Part shown: one piece after another, positions 18,001-28,031 of the stretch
How positions within the stretch are numbered: position 1 is the first letter of the stretch
Layout of the letters: each line of letters begins with the position of its first letter
Virus record (IMG/VR): IMGVR_UViG_3300025684_000031
Location: 1 to 38,419 of that record
DNA length: 38,419 bases
Source: a virus
Strand: one strand, 5' to 3'
Position numbers and translations under genes: made by a program
The notes under the pieces: generated by a model
What the model saw: the letters and a program-made list of their open reading frames with translations, nothing else
What the model was told of the DNA's origin: nothing
Database searches by the model: none

Positions 18001-21000
18001 AATTCGATTGTGCCACCTGGATTATCTACACCAACAAATGCATCAGCACCTTCGTCAAAGCCTGTTATATTAGTTACTCTAATATCAGTAGTTACATGTT
18101 GTAAAACGTCCCATGGTTCTCTATCACCTGTTACCCAAATATAATCTTTGGCACCAATTACATCAATATTAGCTGTAAGTATATCTGTCTTATCGTTAAT
18201 TCTATATGCAGCGTCTGCATCAAACACAAATCCGGCGTCTTTAGTAAATTGTGTGTAATCTACAACCGTCGGAAACGGTTTATGATCGTAGTTTTGAGGT
18301 CTTTTATATACGTCTGCTGGGGTTAGTTTATAAATAGTGTCGGTATCGTTAGCCGGTAAGTTAGTTACAAGCTCAACAGGCTGAGGATTAGTTTTAATTT
18401 GTTTTTCATCAATTAAAAATTCAACATCGTCAAAGTTATCAGTAGCGCCATACTGGCCAACTCTAATTGCCCATTCTTCATAAAATTCTAAACTTTCTTT
18501 ATCAGCACTTGCAAGAGCATCAAACAGTTTTACTAAACTATTTTTTGTACCCTTATCTTGTAACATTCCCTGGTAAAACTTATATTGACTTACATCGTCA
18601 TTTATAATGTTTTCTAAATACTTGCGTTTTTGATATCCAATTAAATGCTGTGCATGTTTTTGTTGTTCAAGATCAAAGTTGTCTGTATCTAAATCATAAA
18701 AATCTGCAAACTGATTAATTTTGTATTCAAAGTTTGGAACTAACTGTGCTTGCGGGCGGCTTTCTAAACGCTCCCATTGTGAATCAATAAACACTTCTGT
18801 ACCAGTTACATTAGACAATGCAACATAGTAAAATTCTTTATGCTTAACTAATTTGCCAATGCCATAATCTTTGTATGGTTGCCAGTCTCTTACTTCTGCT
18901 TCGTCATATATAAAGCCTGGTATGTTTAGGCCGCCGGACCAGTTATCACTTCTATAACCAGTAACTTTAATTCTTTCTTGTCTATAACCTGCTTCTTGGT
19001 CATATATTACATCACCAAATACAGTTTTGTTATCTAATAAAATAACATGTTCTCTTTGAACTAACGGAAGTTTAACACTGTAAATACCATCTGCGGTATT
19101 TCTAACACTTAGACCAAAATCATTTTCTGTATCTCTAGCAATGCTACTAAACGATCTTTCTAATTTTTGTCCATCTGCTTTTAATAAACTATAATCATAA
19201 AAATTATCAAAGATATTATCTACGACCATATATTGTCTGTTGAATGTAAACTGTTGTGCGCCTGGGCTAATAGTTAATACACTTCCTGCAGCCCAATTTT
19301 GTGTAGTCCAGAACATAAATTCTTTTACACTGAATGTCCAATCTTCTACAACACTTATGTCTTTATTGTAATATTCAAACGTAAAGCCTTGTGTCTTTAA
19401 GTATGCTTCGTAGCCTAATAAGAAGTCAACAACTTCTTGTGTAGTTTGAAGCAATGTTCCATAAGGTATAGTGTTAATACGTTTTGTAAACTTTCTTCTA
19501 AGTACATTTGATCTACCGCCAACAAGCGGAAGTTCTGCTAACTTAGACATTTTAGTATCATCAAAACTTGTACCACTAACATGGCTTGTGTTTACTCTAT
19601 AATAGAAATTATTATATCGAACATTTTGTCCTTTAACATATTGTTTTCCGCTATCCCAATTTACAAATGACTCTGAAATGCCGCCTATGTTTATTACAGG
19701 ATCTGATGATGCTTGTATAGGTTCATAATAGTTAAATGCAGCTGCAGCCTGATCATATCCTTTTATAACATAACCATTTGTATTTTTTTGAATTACAACA
19801 CCGCTGTAACTTGCAATTTCTATAGGTACAGATGTGTTTAAAAATAATTTGTAATTTTCTTCTGGTACAAATACATTGCCTTCATTTAAAGGTGTTCTAC
19901 TATCTAATATTAATTTAAATTTACTCTTGTCAGTAAACCCGCCAACTTTAAGTGCTAATTGATTTTTTAAAGTTTTTAATTCTGTTTGGTACTCATTATA
20001 GCTAGTGTTTATATCGCTAACTATGTAGTTGTATACAAAGTTAACAAGACCACTTGTAATAACACGTTGGTTGTCTGTATATGTATTTGGAAATACTAAA
20101 TCTTTTAATCTAATAATTGTATTAGACGGAGTATAAACAAGATTGCCTGTTTTGTTTCTTAACATTCTTGATAAGTCAAAACCAGTACCCATTACTTTTG
20201 CTGGTTGATTTAATAACCAACTTGTAATTAATGCAAATGGATATTCACTGCTTTTTCTCCATGCACTTTCAGTAGGAGTATGATCTCCAAATGTATATGA
20301 ATCTCTTGTTCTTACAGCAACAAAGTTTTGTGCATAGTTACTGTCTAACGGACTTAATAAATTTCCATTGTCGTCTACAGGAATATGATTTGTTAATCCT
20401 GGACGTTTGTATCTATTATCAACTGTTGCAGGTTTACCTGGAACTTTTATTAAACCTTTTTCAAGGTCTTCCCAAAGTACAAAATTATTTCTAGTATACG
20501 GTGCAGGCCCATATTCTGATTCCCACCATGAAGGTTTAATAGTAAAGCCTAGCATTTCCCAAGGATGAGTATGAGGACGATCAGTATCGTATGCATCTTT
20601 GTACACGCCTCTCCAAAAACCTGGTAACTGTTTACCTGTTGGAGATGACATATTTTTATAGTTGTATCTAAACGTATCTGTGTCTTTCCAAAAAGTATTT
20701 GCTGTATAATTTGGATCGCCTGCAATTATTGACCATTGTACAAAATCACTTACCATTGCACTGTCAACGTCTTGCCTACTAAAGCCTGTATCTCTAAAGT
20801 TACCGCTAGTAAATTCATGTATATCAAAAACGTCTGTGTTATATGCTTGTTTTAGATTATTATAAATTCTTCTTTCAAAATCTAATATTAGATTATCACG
20901 ATAATCGTTATAAGCAAAAGTAATACTTCCGTCATGCCCTTGGATTACGTTGCGCGGTGTTTCTTGTGTTGTGTCTAAATACAGTTCAGGCTTATAAGCA

Positions 21001-24000
21001 GGATACAGTCCTAGCTTAGTTGGCGTAGTAGGTACAAAACAACCGTCGGTTGTGTCATACTCGTATATTTCTAGTTCGTCATTAACCGCAAGTGTTGCTG
21101 ATACCTTTACAAATCCTTCTTCTGTAAATGTGTAATCTGTACCGTGACATAGAGCTACATCATTAAGATATACTAATACTCCTCTTTCAGTTAGATTTGA
21201 TAAACTAAACGTTTTAGTAAGCGGATAAAACACACCGTCACTTGCTCTTACAATATGTAATGTACGCTTAGATGCACCATGTGGTATCATGTCTGAGAAA
21301 TAAAACGGCATTCGGTCAGTTTTCTGACTGTTTATTTCTTCAATAATTTTATCTACATGATCTTTAATTGGACCATCATATCCTAAGTTGTCTGCTACTT
21401 GCAAAAATAATCTTTTGTATTTTGCATATTCTAATCTAGCATACTTTAACGCTTTTACAACATTTGCATTTTTATCTGTAAGATGATAACTTGCAAGTGC
21501 AATAGGTCCTGTGTGTTTTACAAAACGTGTACCAAATTGACTTAGGTTGCCAATATCTCTTAAATTACTAACACCTGGAAATATATTACCGTCATAATCA
21601 AAAGTGTTTTCGATTATTGTGCTTACATGATCTGTAACTTCACCAATAGTAAACTCGCCTATGTTTTCATTCATAGGATTACGTTCTAAGTTGTATGCTA
21701 ATTCGTAGTAACCGTTGTCTGTTTTTTCTGCTTTACTAAAGCATCGTAATAGAACAATATCGTCTTTTTCTAGATTAGTTTTGAATGTTATATAAGCAAC
21801 ACCATTTATTCTATTAATATCGTAATGTGTTGATTCTTTCTTAAAACTATTGTTTACATAAACTTTAACAACTAAATCATTTATGTCACCGCTACGGTCA
21901 AATACATCTACAGCAAAATCATTTACTGTAGTATCTACTACGTACTGTCTTAGTATTGCTTGTGAGCTTGGCTTATTTGCTTTTATCCAACCATTTTCAC
22001 TTACATATGATGTTAGGTCAGTATACTTTCTTACATAACCGGTTTCAACTTTTACAGTTATGTTGGAATTATTTTCTTCATAAACAAACAAATCACTTAC
22101 TAATGGAAAGTTAAATTGTATATCACCAAAGTTTTCAATAGCTCTATACGATAATGGAAATCCCAATTCAGCATCATTTGTACCTGTGCCTTTTGCATAT
22201 GCAAATAATTCTGTACCATTAAATGTACTTGCATTGTAAGTACCAAAACTGTCATCACTTTCGTCAAAAACATCAAACAATGGTTGCTGATTTACTTGAA
22301 TCTTTCTTTGTGACTCTTTCCAATTAGTACCGTCGAAGTAAAACAGTCTGCCTTTGTATGTATCGCCACCTTTAATTAATACTGTTTCATTTACTTGTGC
22401 TGTAGCATCAGTGTCTTCTACTAAACTAATTTGTCTAATATTGTCAATTAGAATAAAGTTAACTTTGTAAATTTTGCCTCTTACATTTCTATCAGTATCA
22501 GCATTAAAGATAACACGCATGCCATCTGCAAGATTTGTGTTGTCTACACTATATCCAGTGCCGCCTTCTACTGTGCTAAATGCATCGGTAGTTTTGTAAT
22601 CAATTAAGTCTACATCGTCTTTTGCTTTGGTACCAAAATTAAATAGTTTTAGTCCTGCATTAAATTCAATAATTGGTCTTGATGCTCTGACGGTTTGATC
22701 AATGCTTGCTATTCCGTTGTTATATTCTGCTGACTTTTCAATTACATCTTTATGGAACCATTTATTGTAACGTGTCCAAGCATTCCTGTCAACACTTGAT
22801 CTATTAATAACAACATAATCTTTTGTTCCTGCAAACGCACTGGCGTTACCAAACGGCAATCTGTCGAAGCCTTCGCTATCAAATGGAACTAATTTATCAC
22901 CTACATAACTTGCAGGTATAACTAAATCTTGTTCTCTAACTAATTTAATGTTGGTGCCAACACCTTCAACATACCACTCATCGTTAGCATATATTTCTGG
23001 AGTTACTTTACCAGCAAATTTTACTTTAAGTCCATTAGTAAATTGTACTTTGTTTGAACTTGTGTAGGTTTTCTTACCTATAATTTCGCTTACATCAATC
23101 TGTGTGTTTTCAATAATATCAAAAACTTTAATGTAGCCACTTGTGTTAATATCACTTCTACTTGTATAATATAATTGTTCTGGTGCTTCAAATGGTACAG
23201 TAAAAGTAATTCTACCTTTTTCAACATTTACAGGATTAATTTCATTGCCTTCTAAATCTGTTGCTGTAAGTCCTTGTACATATAGGCTCGATGCATTATC
23301 TGCACTTCCTGATACAACTTTATAACTGCCGTCATCTTGTTTTTCAAGTGTAAACGGTGCATCTGCAAAACGTCTATCAGTTGAGAACGAAAACGGATGT
23401 CCTGGTGTGTCTATTTCAAATGTATATGTTTGTCCTCTATATAAAGTAAGCGCAGGATTTGGTTCAAACCCTGGAGGAGAAAATTTGTATACTACGTTGT
23501 CACCCTGATCTTCTGTAGTAACTGTATATGTGCTTACTTCTTCTAAACTTTTTCCAAACACCGAAACAGTTTGTGGACCATTCGGTAACCAATAGTATTC
23601 ACGGAAATTTGTAAACTTGTCCCAGTCTATATTTGGGTTCCATGCATAATATTCTTGACTGTTTAATTTGCTTTGGTCTTTGTTATTGCCTGAAAAGTTG
23701 TTAACTTGATTAACATAGTCAGCGTAATCTGCAAAAAAGTTTACATTTCCTAAATCGTCAACAGATACAGTAGCAGGTTCTAATTGTCTATCTTGTCTTT
23801 GTTGTGTAACGTCAGCAATATACGTGTCACCTGCCTTAAATGCTTTTGCATTTTTGCGGCCCATGTAACCGTTTACTTTTTCTGCTGTGCCAGGTTGTAC
23901 AAGTTGATCTATTGTACTTGACAGTATTTTCTTATTTGCTTGTGTTCTAAAATACTTAGGAAGTAAATCTACACTTTTTCTATTACTGTCTCCGCCTGCT

Positions 24001-24038
24001 GGCAAAGGTGAGTCTGTCTGATCGTTATCGTAAGACAT
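9012..24038 (-). CDS. Giant composite baseplate/tail structural protein (5008 aa)
   Basis: A single uninterrupted frame of 5008 codons directly after gp6 (one-base TAATG overlap), the place occupied in T4 by gp7 (about 1030 aa). N-terminal residues 1-190 hold conserved marine-phage segments ([29 protein letters not shown]). Residues ~190-305 look cupredoxin-like ([20 protein letters not shown]). Four short aromatic modules resembling carbohydrate-binding ChtBD3 lie near 1457, 1716, 2220 and 2889. FG-GAP-like blades lie near 2133-2200 and 2960-3160. Gly-Tyr repeats ([14 protein letters not shown]) lie near 3590-4020. Fibre-like 'gn-l--g--Yt' strands lie near 720, 950, 4090, 4400, 4604 and 4724. 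[14 protein letters not shown] to [10 protein letters not shown] segment is near 4830-4860. It is beta-rich, without the long coiled coil of a tape measure. Placement in the wedge is from synteny; homology to gp7 was not seen. Confidence 0.8.
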   Translation of the reverse strand: MSYDNDQTDSPLPAGGDSNRKSVDLLPKYFRTQANKKILSSTIDQLVQPGTAEKVNGYMGRKNAKAFKAGDTYIADVTQQRQDRQLEPATVSVDDLGNVNFFADYADYVNQVNNFSGNNKDQSKLNSQEYYAWNPNIDWDKFTNFREYYWLPNGPQTVSVFGKSLEEVSTYTVTTEDQGDNVVYKFSPPGFEPNPALTLYRGQTYTFEIDTPGHPFSFSTDRRFADAPFTLEKQDDGSYKVVSGSADNASSLYVQGLTATDLEGNEINPVNVEKGRITFTVPFEAPEQLYYTSRSDINTSGYIKVFDIIENTQIDVSEIIGKKTYTSSNKVQFTNGLKVKFAGKVTPEIYANDEWYVEGVGTNIKLVREQDLVIPASYVGDKLVPFDSEGFDRLPFGNASAFAGTKDYVVINRSSVDRNAWTRYNKWFHKDVIEKSAEYNNGIASIDQTVRASRPIIEFNAGLKLFNFGTKAKDDVDLIDYKTTDAFSTVEGGTGYSVDNTNLADGMRVIFNADTDRNVRGKIYKVNFILIDNIRQISLVEDTDATAQVNETVLIKGGDTYKGRLFYFDGTNWKESQRKIQVNQQPLFDVFDESDDSFGTYNASTFNGTELFAYAKGTGTNDAELGFPLSYRAIENFGDIQFNFPLVSDLFVYEENNSNITVKVETGYVRKYTDLTSYVSENGWIKANKPSSQAILRQYVVDTTVNDFAVDVFDRSGDINDLVVKVYVNNSFKKESTHYDINRINGVAYITFKTNLEKDDIVLLRCFSKAEKTDNGYYELAYNLERNPMNENIGEFTIGEVTDHVSTIIENTFDYDGNIFPGVSNLRDIGNLSQFGTRFVKHTGPIALASYHLTDKNANVVKALKYARLEYAKYKRLFLQVADNLGYDGPIKDHVDKIIEEINSQKTDRMPFYFSDMIPHGASKRTLHIVRASDGVFYPLTKTFSLSNLTERGVLVYLNDVALCHGTDYTFTEEGFVKVSATLAVNDELEIYEYDTTDGCFVPTTPTKLGLYPAYKPELYLDTTQETPRNVIQGHDGSITFAYNDYRDNLILDFERRIYNNLKQAYNTDVFDIHEFTSGNFRDTGFSRQDVDSAMVSDFVQWSIIAGDPNYTANTFWKDTDTFRYNYKNMSSPTGKQLPGFWRGVYKDAYDTDRPHTHPWEMLGFTIKPSWWESEYGPAPYTRNNFVLWEDLEKGLIKVPGKPATVDNRYKRPGLTNHIPVDDNGNLLSPLDSNYAQNFVAVRTRDSYTFGDHTPTESAWRKSSEYPFALITSWLLNQPAKVMGTGFDLSRMLRNKTGNLVYTPSNTIIRLKDLVFPNTYTDNQRVITSGLVNFVYNYIVSDINTSYNEYQTELKTLKNQLALKVGGFTDKSKFKLILDSRTPLNEGNVFVPEENYKLFLNTSVPIEIASYSGVVIQKNTNGYVIKGYDQAAAAFNYYEPIQASSDPVINIGGISESFVNWDSGKQYVKGQNVRYNNFYYRVNTSHVSGTSFDDTKMSKLAELPLVGGRSNVLRRKFTKRINTIPYGTLLQTTQEVVDFLLGYEAYLKTQGFTFEYYNKDISVVEDWTFSVKEFMFWTTQNWAAGSVLTISPGAQQFTFNRQYMVVDNIFDNFYDYSLLKADGQKLERSFSSIARDTENDFGLSVRNTADGIYSVKLPLVQREHVILLDNKTVFGDVIYDQEAGYRQERIKVTGYRSDNWSGGLNIPGFIYDEAEVRDWQPYKDYGIGKLVKHKEFYYVALSNVTGTEVFIDSQWERLESRPQAQLVPNFEYKINQFADFYDLDTDNFDLEQQKHAQHLIGYQKRKYLENIINDDVSQYKFYQGMLQDKGTKNSLVKLFDALASADKESLEFYEEWAIRVGQYGATDNFDDVEFLIDEKQIKTNPQPVELVTNLPANDTDTIYKLTPADVYKRPQNYDHKPFPTVVDYTQFTKDAGFVFDADAAYRINDKTDILTANIDVIGAKDYIWVTGDREPWDVLQHVTTDIRVTNITGFDEGADAFVGVDNPGGTIEFDRSHSFKRGDIIGLQNTSTQNDGFYTVEVVKPTSVNVLAGANNSIEDLSDINGYVSILRSVNFDTIKDANIVLEDKIIKDQKVWINGSTKNDWVVAIQNNVYTDKSHYNNPSDYDITSAYEFGSAISANKANTRLALGDHSANSLNGNVYTYQRGSNLRDLLFEETLTLDTDTYPVADGHRFGADIDISADGKYLIVGSSTASEVASNYQSNYSKTLDYAENDIVKYNENYWKAVRAITAESDSITFSTFDSYANFERSSDSSLLTLILQGSPYLPNLQTDHLLIAAPFDQYRGSKPQDKLVLKWNNYTNFNRNIGNASPVEVFPEGINAQNLAASYTEPTSTFINGEHVIVEKVDAVLLVEPFTDPPTDGDIINAVGGSATVYKAFRRDFKLVLYIKDTNGVFGPTGTITNSNGTPIGDYTQPNYNGTTGAIGGWWYINTGTNYLTSDEFTQAKDFGVPAYGLVYQDVLVYNEDTQTYARSIPNFYANGLDDVASTIFPTRDEPVFVSILSHRGAAYINVDNDGVQNILDNRWLMRVPSALAGEITTPGDQFRAYINDQADEPDFTLLGIDPSYINDNLHTVIDMWEGYIDFTFTKTQGADVDMLSDQDADTGDFFEPAYEGKVFTDLLGNIVNIGGATGDFIRDEITGARGRVAYYIRRATDQGRVYLKDVTGTFTQGNRLLLETLEGPSQLPNQRIMGPINKISVTGNNTGKIAVMQKGSTFPAHPESYGGLDQFKDLNTFAHINKEFWVYKENLTEAGADAEASIPSTSNSDWRLVYNLPVDTSGSQASQPVNQGVYSIFNRVGSTWTNRGTWTIPESTTNSNVGKQVAVTQDGELYRFYIGSKENLTVLKHGTDKYGKKYNYALDINPHYRGPYSADAAYRTDEIVLYNNQLYSALTFVKGVLPTDTLKWITLNSTVNYLPSLPNAVNIYNDPVFNDLGEGVLDFTKEISVSENGQVLAISVITDTSVDPDNKVLVYRILDDRYVFDQTIVAPISNTGWGSSISLSEDGDTLVIADPESDVQGYNTGKAYVYAKVNGAFELHQTLSGTGTLSEKFGTKVSISKDIIAVTSGNGDSITETVFDNGTTSFDDTFTTYPDKRVDSGSVRLYQKVKDAYILAEELDYDGDDNVLFASRFGEQVLINDNHIYVGVPADTNTYYDEDINPGSFVDYQVTQDKKPWTLLRTPNEVVDTQKIKSAFLYNVKTNQLTTYLDYIDPVQGKIAGPAEQELTFKSNIDFARYNVTTLPDYFSETSNWEEQHVGKLWWDLSTAKFFNVYQEDITNQANNWSKLIPNYSVDIYEWVESDIVPADWDNRADTAAGFAKGISGLSKYGNDAYSQKLIYDPVSQTFSDKYYFWVKNKVTVPIQEARKISASEVAKLIANPRGQGYSFVALLSNDRFVLYNCENLIKDKDIALHVSYYTQDTQEQNRHLEYSLLTEGLETSVPKADIERKWIDSLLGYDSRGRIVPDPELSTKDKYGTLNSPRQSWFVNRHEAFKQVIERANLALRETIIVDDFSFKTLNNADVQPFVTDRTYDYKIDTLDELNFIGINKIKTATLQASVHGGVVTDIRITDTGRGYNDPTYDSTTSVVRHGPSFELFGNGSGLDFNLEINNLGQISKVNIINGGTGYDENLIIEVRPLTVIVENDSTVNNKWAIYEWNKSSSLWDRVKSQSYDTKEYWDYVDWYATGYTQFTRIDHRVDESYQLASANAKIGQIVKIDNIGNGGWLLLKRVADTNSLDYTIDYETIGRENGTIEISSKIYNVIENTVGYDLLGFDNRFFDTEPVTEGRQILTALKNDIFVDNLAIKWQELFLASIRYVLSEQQNVDWVYKTSFVKAKHNVGGLEQKINYQNDNLSSYNDYINEVKPYKTNIREYLSSYENIDNTNTQTSDFDVPPFYDYTENGIKTKSVKIKDNELLGADAFFDEYPYQSWKENYGYKVTAINIYNGGSKYTYPPTVTIAGGGGTGATAKAYIGAGKVVNIEVTNAGSGYTSAPTVTISGSQADGSTTAIASAQIGDSVVRSLQVGIKFDRVSGQYYITLLPETETFTGTAINDKFNLKWPINLKRNKIKVTINGTLLLRSEYTFTNVDDKTYTYDRQKGQVQFSKTPALGSIIVVEYEKDPAILNAQDRINHLYNPTTGMLGKDLSQLMVGVDYGGVEVKSFGFEGTSGWMTDEYGTDTWDSYDNTFEDEIFFADGTTVAIELAKPLENGIEYNVYLKRFGQTNAIRIDDPNYDTIPTNPLAMMQTLTGDGVTQTINLAENDIQVNDGDIVTIRKTTSDGSFKPDGDSYDTILEGGALAYGNAGGINADDIILDGDLFVTPLTTGGPEELVNGQVMDSVNITVYERNGEGQGQIYNQNYLTDGTTTTYPLGLAPHSNDAVIVKLGNTIVDKAQYTLDYTALTVTFKNAPATDQVLTILTVGINGQNIIDLGVLFTTEGQSSYITNTLWNDNYSIYLKKNGQEPDGPELIAKKSDKGFIEFVFSPVAPPVGTRLDYEIYSNNTQINYSKIQKDNIIADGSSITYNLSTNAIYETPAEFFSIVEVNGNIKKPGYSKVFYITDATKREYMLETFQVQESTLNASDTEVYLNGKLLNQQDSYTVNIGQSSVTIGSNILSQGDILTVYFRNGDYRIVGNQITFTDLLAEDDVINAYTFSNHDILDINRISYDVINRSSLTPGSANYSAYHQLTGGRVLLNQPASGVEYVWIFKNGSMLSPSVDYKLQSNMRIIELVNEPSENDTIDIIHFTAPISTPTIAWQQFKDILNRTHYKRVDNNDGVKLAQDLAFNDLRIVVVEGADKLPRPDKSSNKPGIIWINGERIEYFAKTGNDLRQLRRGTLGTGIASVHKAETRVYGAGVEKTIPYADQNIVWSPVAAVTEGQTEFTLDFTPNSVNEFEVFAAGKRLNKAAIATFDPVLAIDSPEGDVNTPAEFTVNGDTLTLTSPMKADQKLVVIRKVGKLWTDPGTPLKDAQNDIGSFLRGARSELPE

Positions 24039-27000
24039 TAGTAGTAACTTCCTCCACTATTTGATCCGCTGTTGTTTGAGCTATTTGAACTAGTAAACGA
24101 AGAAGAACTTGTTATACCAGTATTTGCTGTTTCGCTTGAAGTAACAACGTTACCTGATGCGTTTAATCTAGTTGCTGTAATTTGATCTATTATTTCAATA
24201 TTTGCAACAGTTGCACTATTAATAAAAATCTCATCAACTTCGCTTCTTATTTCAAACAAACTTCCAAACCCTTGTGTAATTTGGTTTGGCACAATTACTA
24301 CACTGACTAAGTCAGGAGCAAGTCTATTCATAATATAAGTTGCTAATTCTTGGAAGTAAAAAGTATCTCCAAAGTCCCAATTTTCTAAAGCAAAATATTG
24401 GTTAATTGATTCAATAGATCTTGTTTTAATATCGCTATCGTTTAAAACAACACCTGGATTTTTTACTAATTTAAATGTTGCTTGTAGGTCTGACTTTGCA
24501 GCACTACCAAATAATTCTTTATACTTTACAGGATGGTAAACAACTTCATCACTAATAGATTTAATCTTGTTTAACTCTGCACCATAAGATCTAAATAATT
24601 CATCTGAACTTGGTGGTAGCGGTTTTTGTGAAAGTTGCCCATCTAAGTAAAGTCTGTAATTTCTGTCATAAGTTTTTGTAAGCATATATGTGTCAATCAT
24701 ATTGCTTGCACTTGGATCTATTCTGTTGTTAGTATCTGCAACATGCACATAATGAAATTTCAACTTGTCTCTGCCAACAAACGCTTTATAATTACTGTCA
24801 GTTTCTAATTCAAGTGATGTTGCATTTAACTTTTTAAATACGTCTGCATCTCTAAAGTAAAATAATTGTCCATCTGTATATGTGCTTAACGGTTGAATTG
24901 CTGTTTGCGATTCTAAAATTTGTATATTAGAAGCATTAATATATCTAAAGTCTTCAACACCTGCTTCTGTAAAATATTTTTCGTGTATAATAAATTTTGT
25001 TAATGGTGCTGTATCTTCGTCAACAATATGTAAAAATAATTCAGGATCATCAATAATACCATCTGCATCTTTGTCAGCAAAAGTTATTTCTATTTTTTTA
25101 GTATCTACATATCCTTCTTTATCTCTATAAGACTCTAAAATGTCAAAATCAAAATTATCTGTAAATGGCGATGTGCTATCAGGCTGTGTATTAATGCTTA
25201 AAATACTTAATTTGTCTTTAATTGTTTTACCTGTTTGTGAATCATAAATTTTGTCACCACTGTCGTAATAGAATTTAATTTCTCTATCACTTTCAAATAC
25301 ATATCTTAAACCTCTGTAGGTTACTTTATATGTCTCGCCGTTAGTTTCAAACAATAGCAACCAACTTGCGTCAAGATTTCCATTACTTACGTTGCCTGCA
25401 AAACCTGTGCTAAAGTTACTTTTCTTATCAAGGTCACTTGCTTTAATTAATCTCCAAACTCTGTTAACATCATCATAACGTAAACCAAAGTCATTGTATG
25501 CAAAAGTTTGATCGATAATTTCTACTTTTACATCATCTATAAGACTACTTGCTAGTTTAGGGCGAATTTGTATAAGTCTGCAAGTGCTTGGTATTTTGTC
25601 TGCTAATGCAATAGCACCTTGTGTGTCTGACAAACCTACAGTTAGGCCATTGCCTGCAACTGCTACAACTTTCGTCCACTTGTATATTGAACTTCCTGGA
25701 TGATCTGCTGCGCCGGCCATAAGTGTACCGTCTTGCATAAAATGGAAGCCGTTAGCCGCTTGGAATTTAACTGCTGTACCTGCTTCAATATATTTTAAAC
25801 TGTTTGTTGTAAATGTACCAACATTGTATCCAGTTCCGTCTGTTGATTGAAAATTACCTGTAAATGTATTTGTATCTTCGCTTACAACATTCCAAAATAC
25901 ATTTAAATCAAATGTATTGATTTTTGGAAACTTATCTAGATAATAATGTTTAACTTTTTGGTCTGCTAGTATAGGCTCAATATTGTTTATAATGATGCCT
26001 TCAATATCTGTTTGTGTAGTAAAATTAAAACTAGATTTATTTGTTATATACTCTTTATATAGAACACCATCGTTACCATATAAATTTGTATTACTATATT
26101 TTCCAGTTGAGTCAATTAGATCAAAATATCTTGAAATACCACTTGACGTTCTGTTTACACTTTTTACTTTTACAATTTCTTGGCTAATGCCTAAAGGTGC
26201 AACATTATAATCTTCGCCTGTAACCATTCTGTTTTGAGTATAATATGTTGCTGGAGCATTCTGTTTAATACTTTGATTGCTTTCGCTTCTTGAACTATTT
26301 GCTACAGTTGTTTGTAAGCCCATTGTAATAGTAAGCGTTTGTACTCTACCTTTTTTACTTAGGTAACGTAAATTAATAGCAACGTTGTTTATAGCACTTG
26401 GTGTAATAACCATGTTTCTATTTTCGCTTGTTCTATAATATGCTTTGAAGTTGCCTTTTGGTAAATTACCAAATACACCATCAGAGAAAACTAAATTAAT
26501 TCTGTCGTCAACTCTTGTTAAAACACTATAAATGTTTCTTATCTTTTTATTAATGCTGTTGTAAATTACATTGTTGCCTTCTACAGCATCAAGTTTTGTC
26601 CATATATCAGATTCATTGTTATTACCATCTAGTCCAAACAACCATACGTCTGAATCATTTATGTTTGGTGTGTCTATTGACACAGTTGAATTCGGTGTTG
26701 GTTGTGCTACATTAAATTGTCCGCTTTCTAATCTACCTTGGCGAAAATGTGCAAAAAATCCTGTGTTACTGCTACCAGGTCCTTGTGTGTCATTTCTATA
26801 CATAAACGCAAAGTTGTTTCCTGGAATTGGAGCTTCTTCAACTAAACTTCCATCTTGGATATCAGTAGATACAATTTCAAAAGAAGTAGTTTTTCCTTCG
26901 ACAGGTTTATCAAATGCATATACAGGCACATCTGTGTTTACACCGTTAAGTCTGTATTGGTCTGTAGATATACCTGCTACTGTTTCACTTTTGTTTGGCT

Positions 27001-27514
27001 TACCAAACACGCCATTTACAGGTAGTGCTGTATTAAGTACTTTAATAAACTGTTCATACCAGTTAGCATTTGTACTATCATTCCATTGGATTGTTTGTCC
27101 TGATAAATTTGTACCGTTTGAATCTAATAAATCTTCTGTTGTACTAACCGCTGTAAATTTTAACAAGCCATTTGCGGCTTGGTTTCTGCGAGGATTGTAA
27201 TTTAGTAGTCTTGCTAGTCTTAGTACAGATTCACGTCTTTCAGCAAGTTCGAGGAAATTTTCTCTTGCGTTAAGGTCAATCCTAAAGGATAAATTTTGTC
27301 CAAGAAATGCAACTAAATCAATTAGTGCAAGGTATTCACTTGATTCAATATAATCGTTGAAATCCTCAGGATAATTAGTCCTAAGGTATTCTATCATTGT
27401 TCGTCTTAAATTGTCAAAGTCGTAACTTTGAAAATCTGCGTTGCGGAAAGATTGGTATACTTTTTTCCAATCCTCTGCAACTAATAATCTATTTTGTCTA
27501 TCCGTAGCTGACAT
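24038..27514 (-). CDS. gp6: Baseplate wedge protein gp6 (1158 aa)
   Basis: T4 gp6 joins neighbouring wedges into the inner baseplate ring. The N-terminus has the family signature: [20 protein letters not shown] near residue 35, then [20 protein letters not shown] and [20 protein letters not shown] (about 82-101), followed by LLNYNPRR. A mid-protein [12 protein letters not shown] (about residue 428) matches the baseplate J-like core. At 1158 residues it is almost twice T4 gp6 (660); the added length is in the C-terminal half. The last 30 or so residues are a disordered Ser/Asn/Gly tail ending SNSGGSYY. The start ATG follows GAGGAAATTAG, with an AATAAATA late promoter 20 bases upstream. It lies between gp25 and the giant gene, as in T4 order 25-6-7. 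Confidence 0.93.
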   Translation of the reverse strand: MSATDRQNRLLVAEDWKKVYQSFRNADFQSYDFDNLRRTMIEYLRTNYPEDFNDYIESSEYLALIDLVAFLGQNLSFRIDLNARENFLELAERRESVLRLARLLNYNPRRNQAANGLLKFTAVSTTEDLLDSNGTNLSGQTIQWNDSTNANWYEQFIKVLNTALPVNGVFGKPNKSETVAGISTDQYRLNGVNTDVPVYAFDKPVEGKTTSFEIVSTDIQDGSLVEEAPIPGNNFAFMYRNDTQGPGSSNTGFFAHFRQGRLESGQFNVAQPTPNSTVSIDTPNINDSDVWLFGLDGNNNESDIWTKLDAVEGNNVIYNSINKKIRNIYSVLTRVDDRINLVFSDGVFGNLPKGNFKAYYRTSENRNMVITPSAINNVAINLRYLSKKGRVQTLTITMGLQTTVANSSRSESNQSIKQNAPATYYTQNRMVTGEDYNVAPLGISQEIVKVKSVNRTSSGISRYFDLIDSTGKYSNTNLYGNDGVLYKEYITNKSSFNFTTQTDIEGIIINNIEPILADQKVKHYYLDKFPKINTFDLNVFWNVVSEDTNTFTGNFQSTDGTGYNVGTFTTNSLKYIEAGTAVKFQAANGFHFMQDGTLMAGAADHPGSSIYKWTKVVAVAGNGLTVGLSDTQGAIALADKIPSTCRLIQIRPKLASSLIDDVKVEIIDQTFAYNDFGLRYDDVNRVWRLIKASDLDKKSNFSTGFAGNVSNGNLDASWLLLFETNGETYKVTYRGLRYVFESDREIKFYYDSGDKIYDSQTGKTIKDKLSILSINTQPDSTSPFTDNFDFDILESYRDKEGYVDTKKIEITFADKDADGIIDDPELFLHIVDEDTAPLTKFIIHEKYFTEAGVEDFRYINASNIQILESQTAIQPLSTYTDGQLFYFRDADVFKKLNATSLELETDSNYKAFVGRDKLKFHYVHVADTNNRIDPSASNMIDTYMLTKTYDRNYRLYLDGQLSQKPLPPSSDELFRSYGAELNKIKSISDEVVYHPVKYKELFGSAAKSDLQATFKLVKNPGVVLNDSDIKTRSIESINQYFALENWDFGDTFYFQELATYIMNRLAPDLVSVVIVPNQITQGFGSLFEIRSEVDEIFINSATVANIEIIDQITATRLNASGNVVTSSETANTGITSSSSFTSSNSSNNSGSNSGGSYY

Positions 27515-27533
27515 CTAATTTCCTCTTATAACG

Positions 27534-27541
27534 TATTTATT
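27534..27541 (-). promoter_or_regulatory. T4-type late promoter (AATAAATA) before gp6
   Basis: The minus strand reads AATAAATA in the 54-base gap between gp25 and gp6, 20 bases before the gp6 start codon, leaving a short leader with GAGGAAA. It would let gp6 and the giant gene be transcribed apart from the hub genes upstream. Confidence 0.65.
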
Positions 27542-27568
27542 CATATGAGTTATGTACGTATTTTATTT

Positions 27569-28015
27569 TTAAGCAAGTAAGCCTGCGTCTCTATCAAATT
27601 GCAATGTCATGGCTTCGGCAATGCTGTAGTTTAAGTATATTAGAGTACATTCGATTTGTATACCGCTTTCGTAAGTATCAACAATAACATTATCAACAAC
27701 AACACGAGGATCGTAATTAATAATAGCTTCTACATTTTCTATTATAGCACTTTTAAGTTGATCTGTTAATGGGTCAAATAATACGTCCCAAATAATTGTG
27801 CCAAATTCAGGGTTTTCAAGTTTTTCGCCCTGTCTAATATGAAAATGGTTAATAATGTCTTGCTTAATAACAGCAAGATCATATAGTCTATACCCTTCAT
27901 TTGCAGGATTAACTGTGCTTATAGATCTATAAGCCGCACTAGAAGCAGGCTTACTAGGTTGTTTAGCACTGCCTACACTAACCCTTTTGTATATGTTTTT
28001 TTCTAAAGTACTCAT
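27569..28015 (-). CDS. gp25: Baseplate wedge protein gp25 (148 aa)
   Basis: Member of the GPW/gp25 family, the lysozyme-like-fold wedge protein that anchors the sheath-proximal baseplate. Diagnostic parts are the RQGEKLENPEFGTIIWDVLF segment (about residues 70-89) with DP following, the helix QLKSAIIENVEAIINY, and the DPRV motif that corresponds to the conserved EPRV core contact. The C-terminus forms the usual paired strands (IQIECTLIYL, AEAMTLQFD). Length is near T4 gp25 (132 aa) with a Ser/Ala-rich N-terminal extension of about 40 residues. It lies 16 bases downstream of the spike gene with a GAGGG ribosome site, so the two are co-transcribed. No catalytic activity is implied by the fold. 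Confidence 0.94.
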   Translation of the reverse strand: MSTLEKNIYKRVSVGSAKQPSKPASSAAYRSISTVNPANEGYRLYDLAVIKQDIINHFHIRQGEKLENPEFGTIIWDVLFDPLTDQLKSAIIENVEAIINYDPRVVVDNVIVDTYESGIQIECTLIYLNYSIAEAMTLQFDRDAGLLA

Positions 28016-28031
28016 TATGTATATTTACCCT

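Noticed and set aside
18329-18336. TATAAATA on the plus strand inside the giant gene
   Set aside because: It matches the late promoter but points against the gene with no plus-strand gene downstream; it is explained by Tyr/Lys/Leu codons on the coding strand.
9012-24038. Giant gene as a tape measure protein
   Set aside because: No long helical or coiled-coil stretches; it is beta-rich, modular and lies among baseplate genes after gp6 rather than beside tube and chaperone genes.
26571-27200. 209-codon open frame on the plus strand opposite gp6
   Set aside because: It lies wholly antisense to a well-supported gp6 coding region, has no ribosome site or promoter, and its composition mirrors the codon use of gp6; it is a shadow frame.
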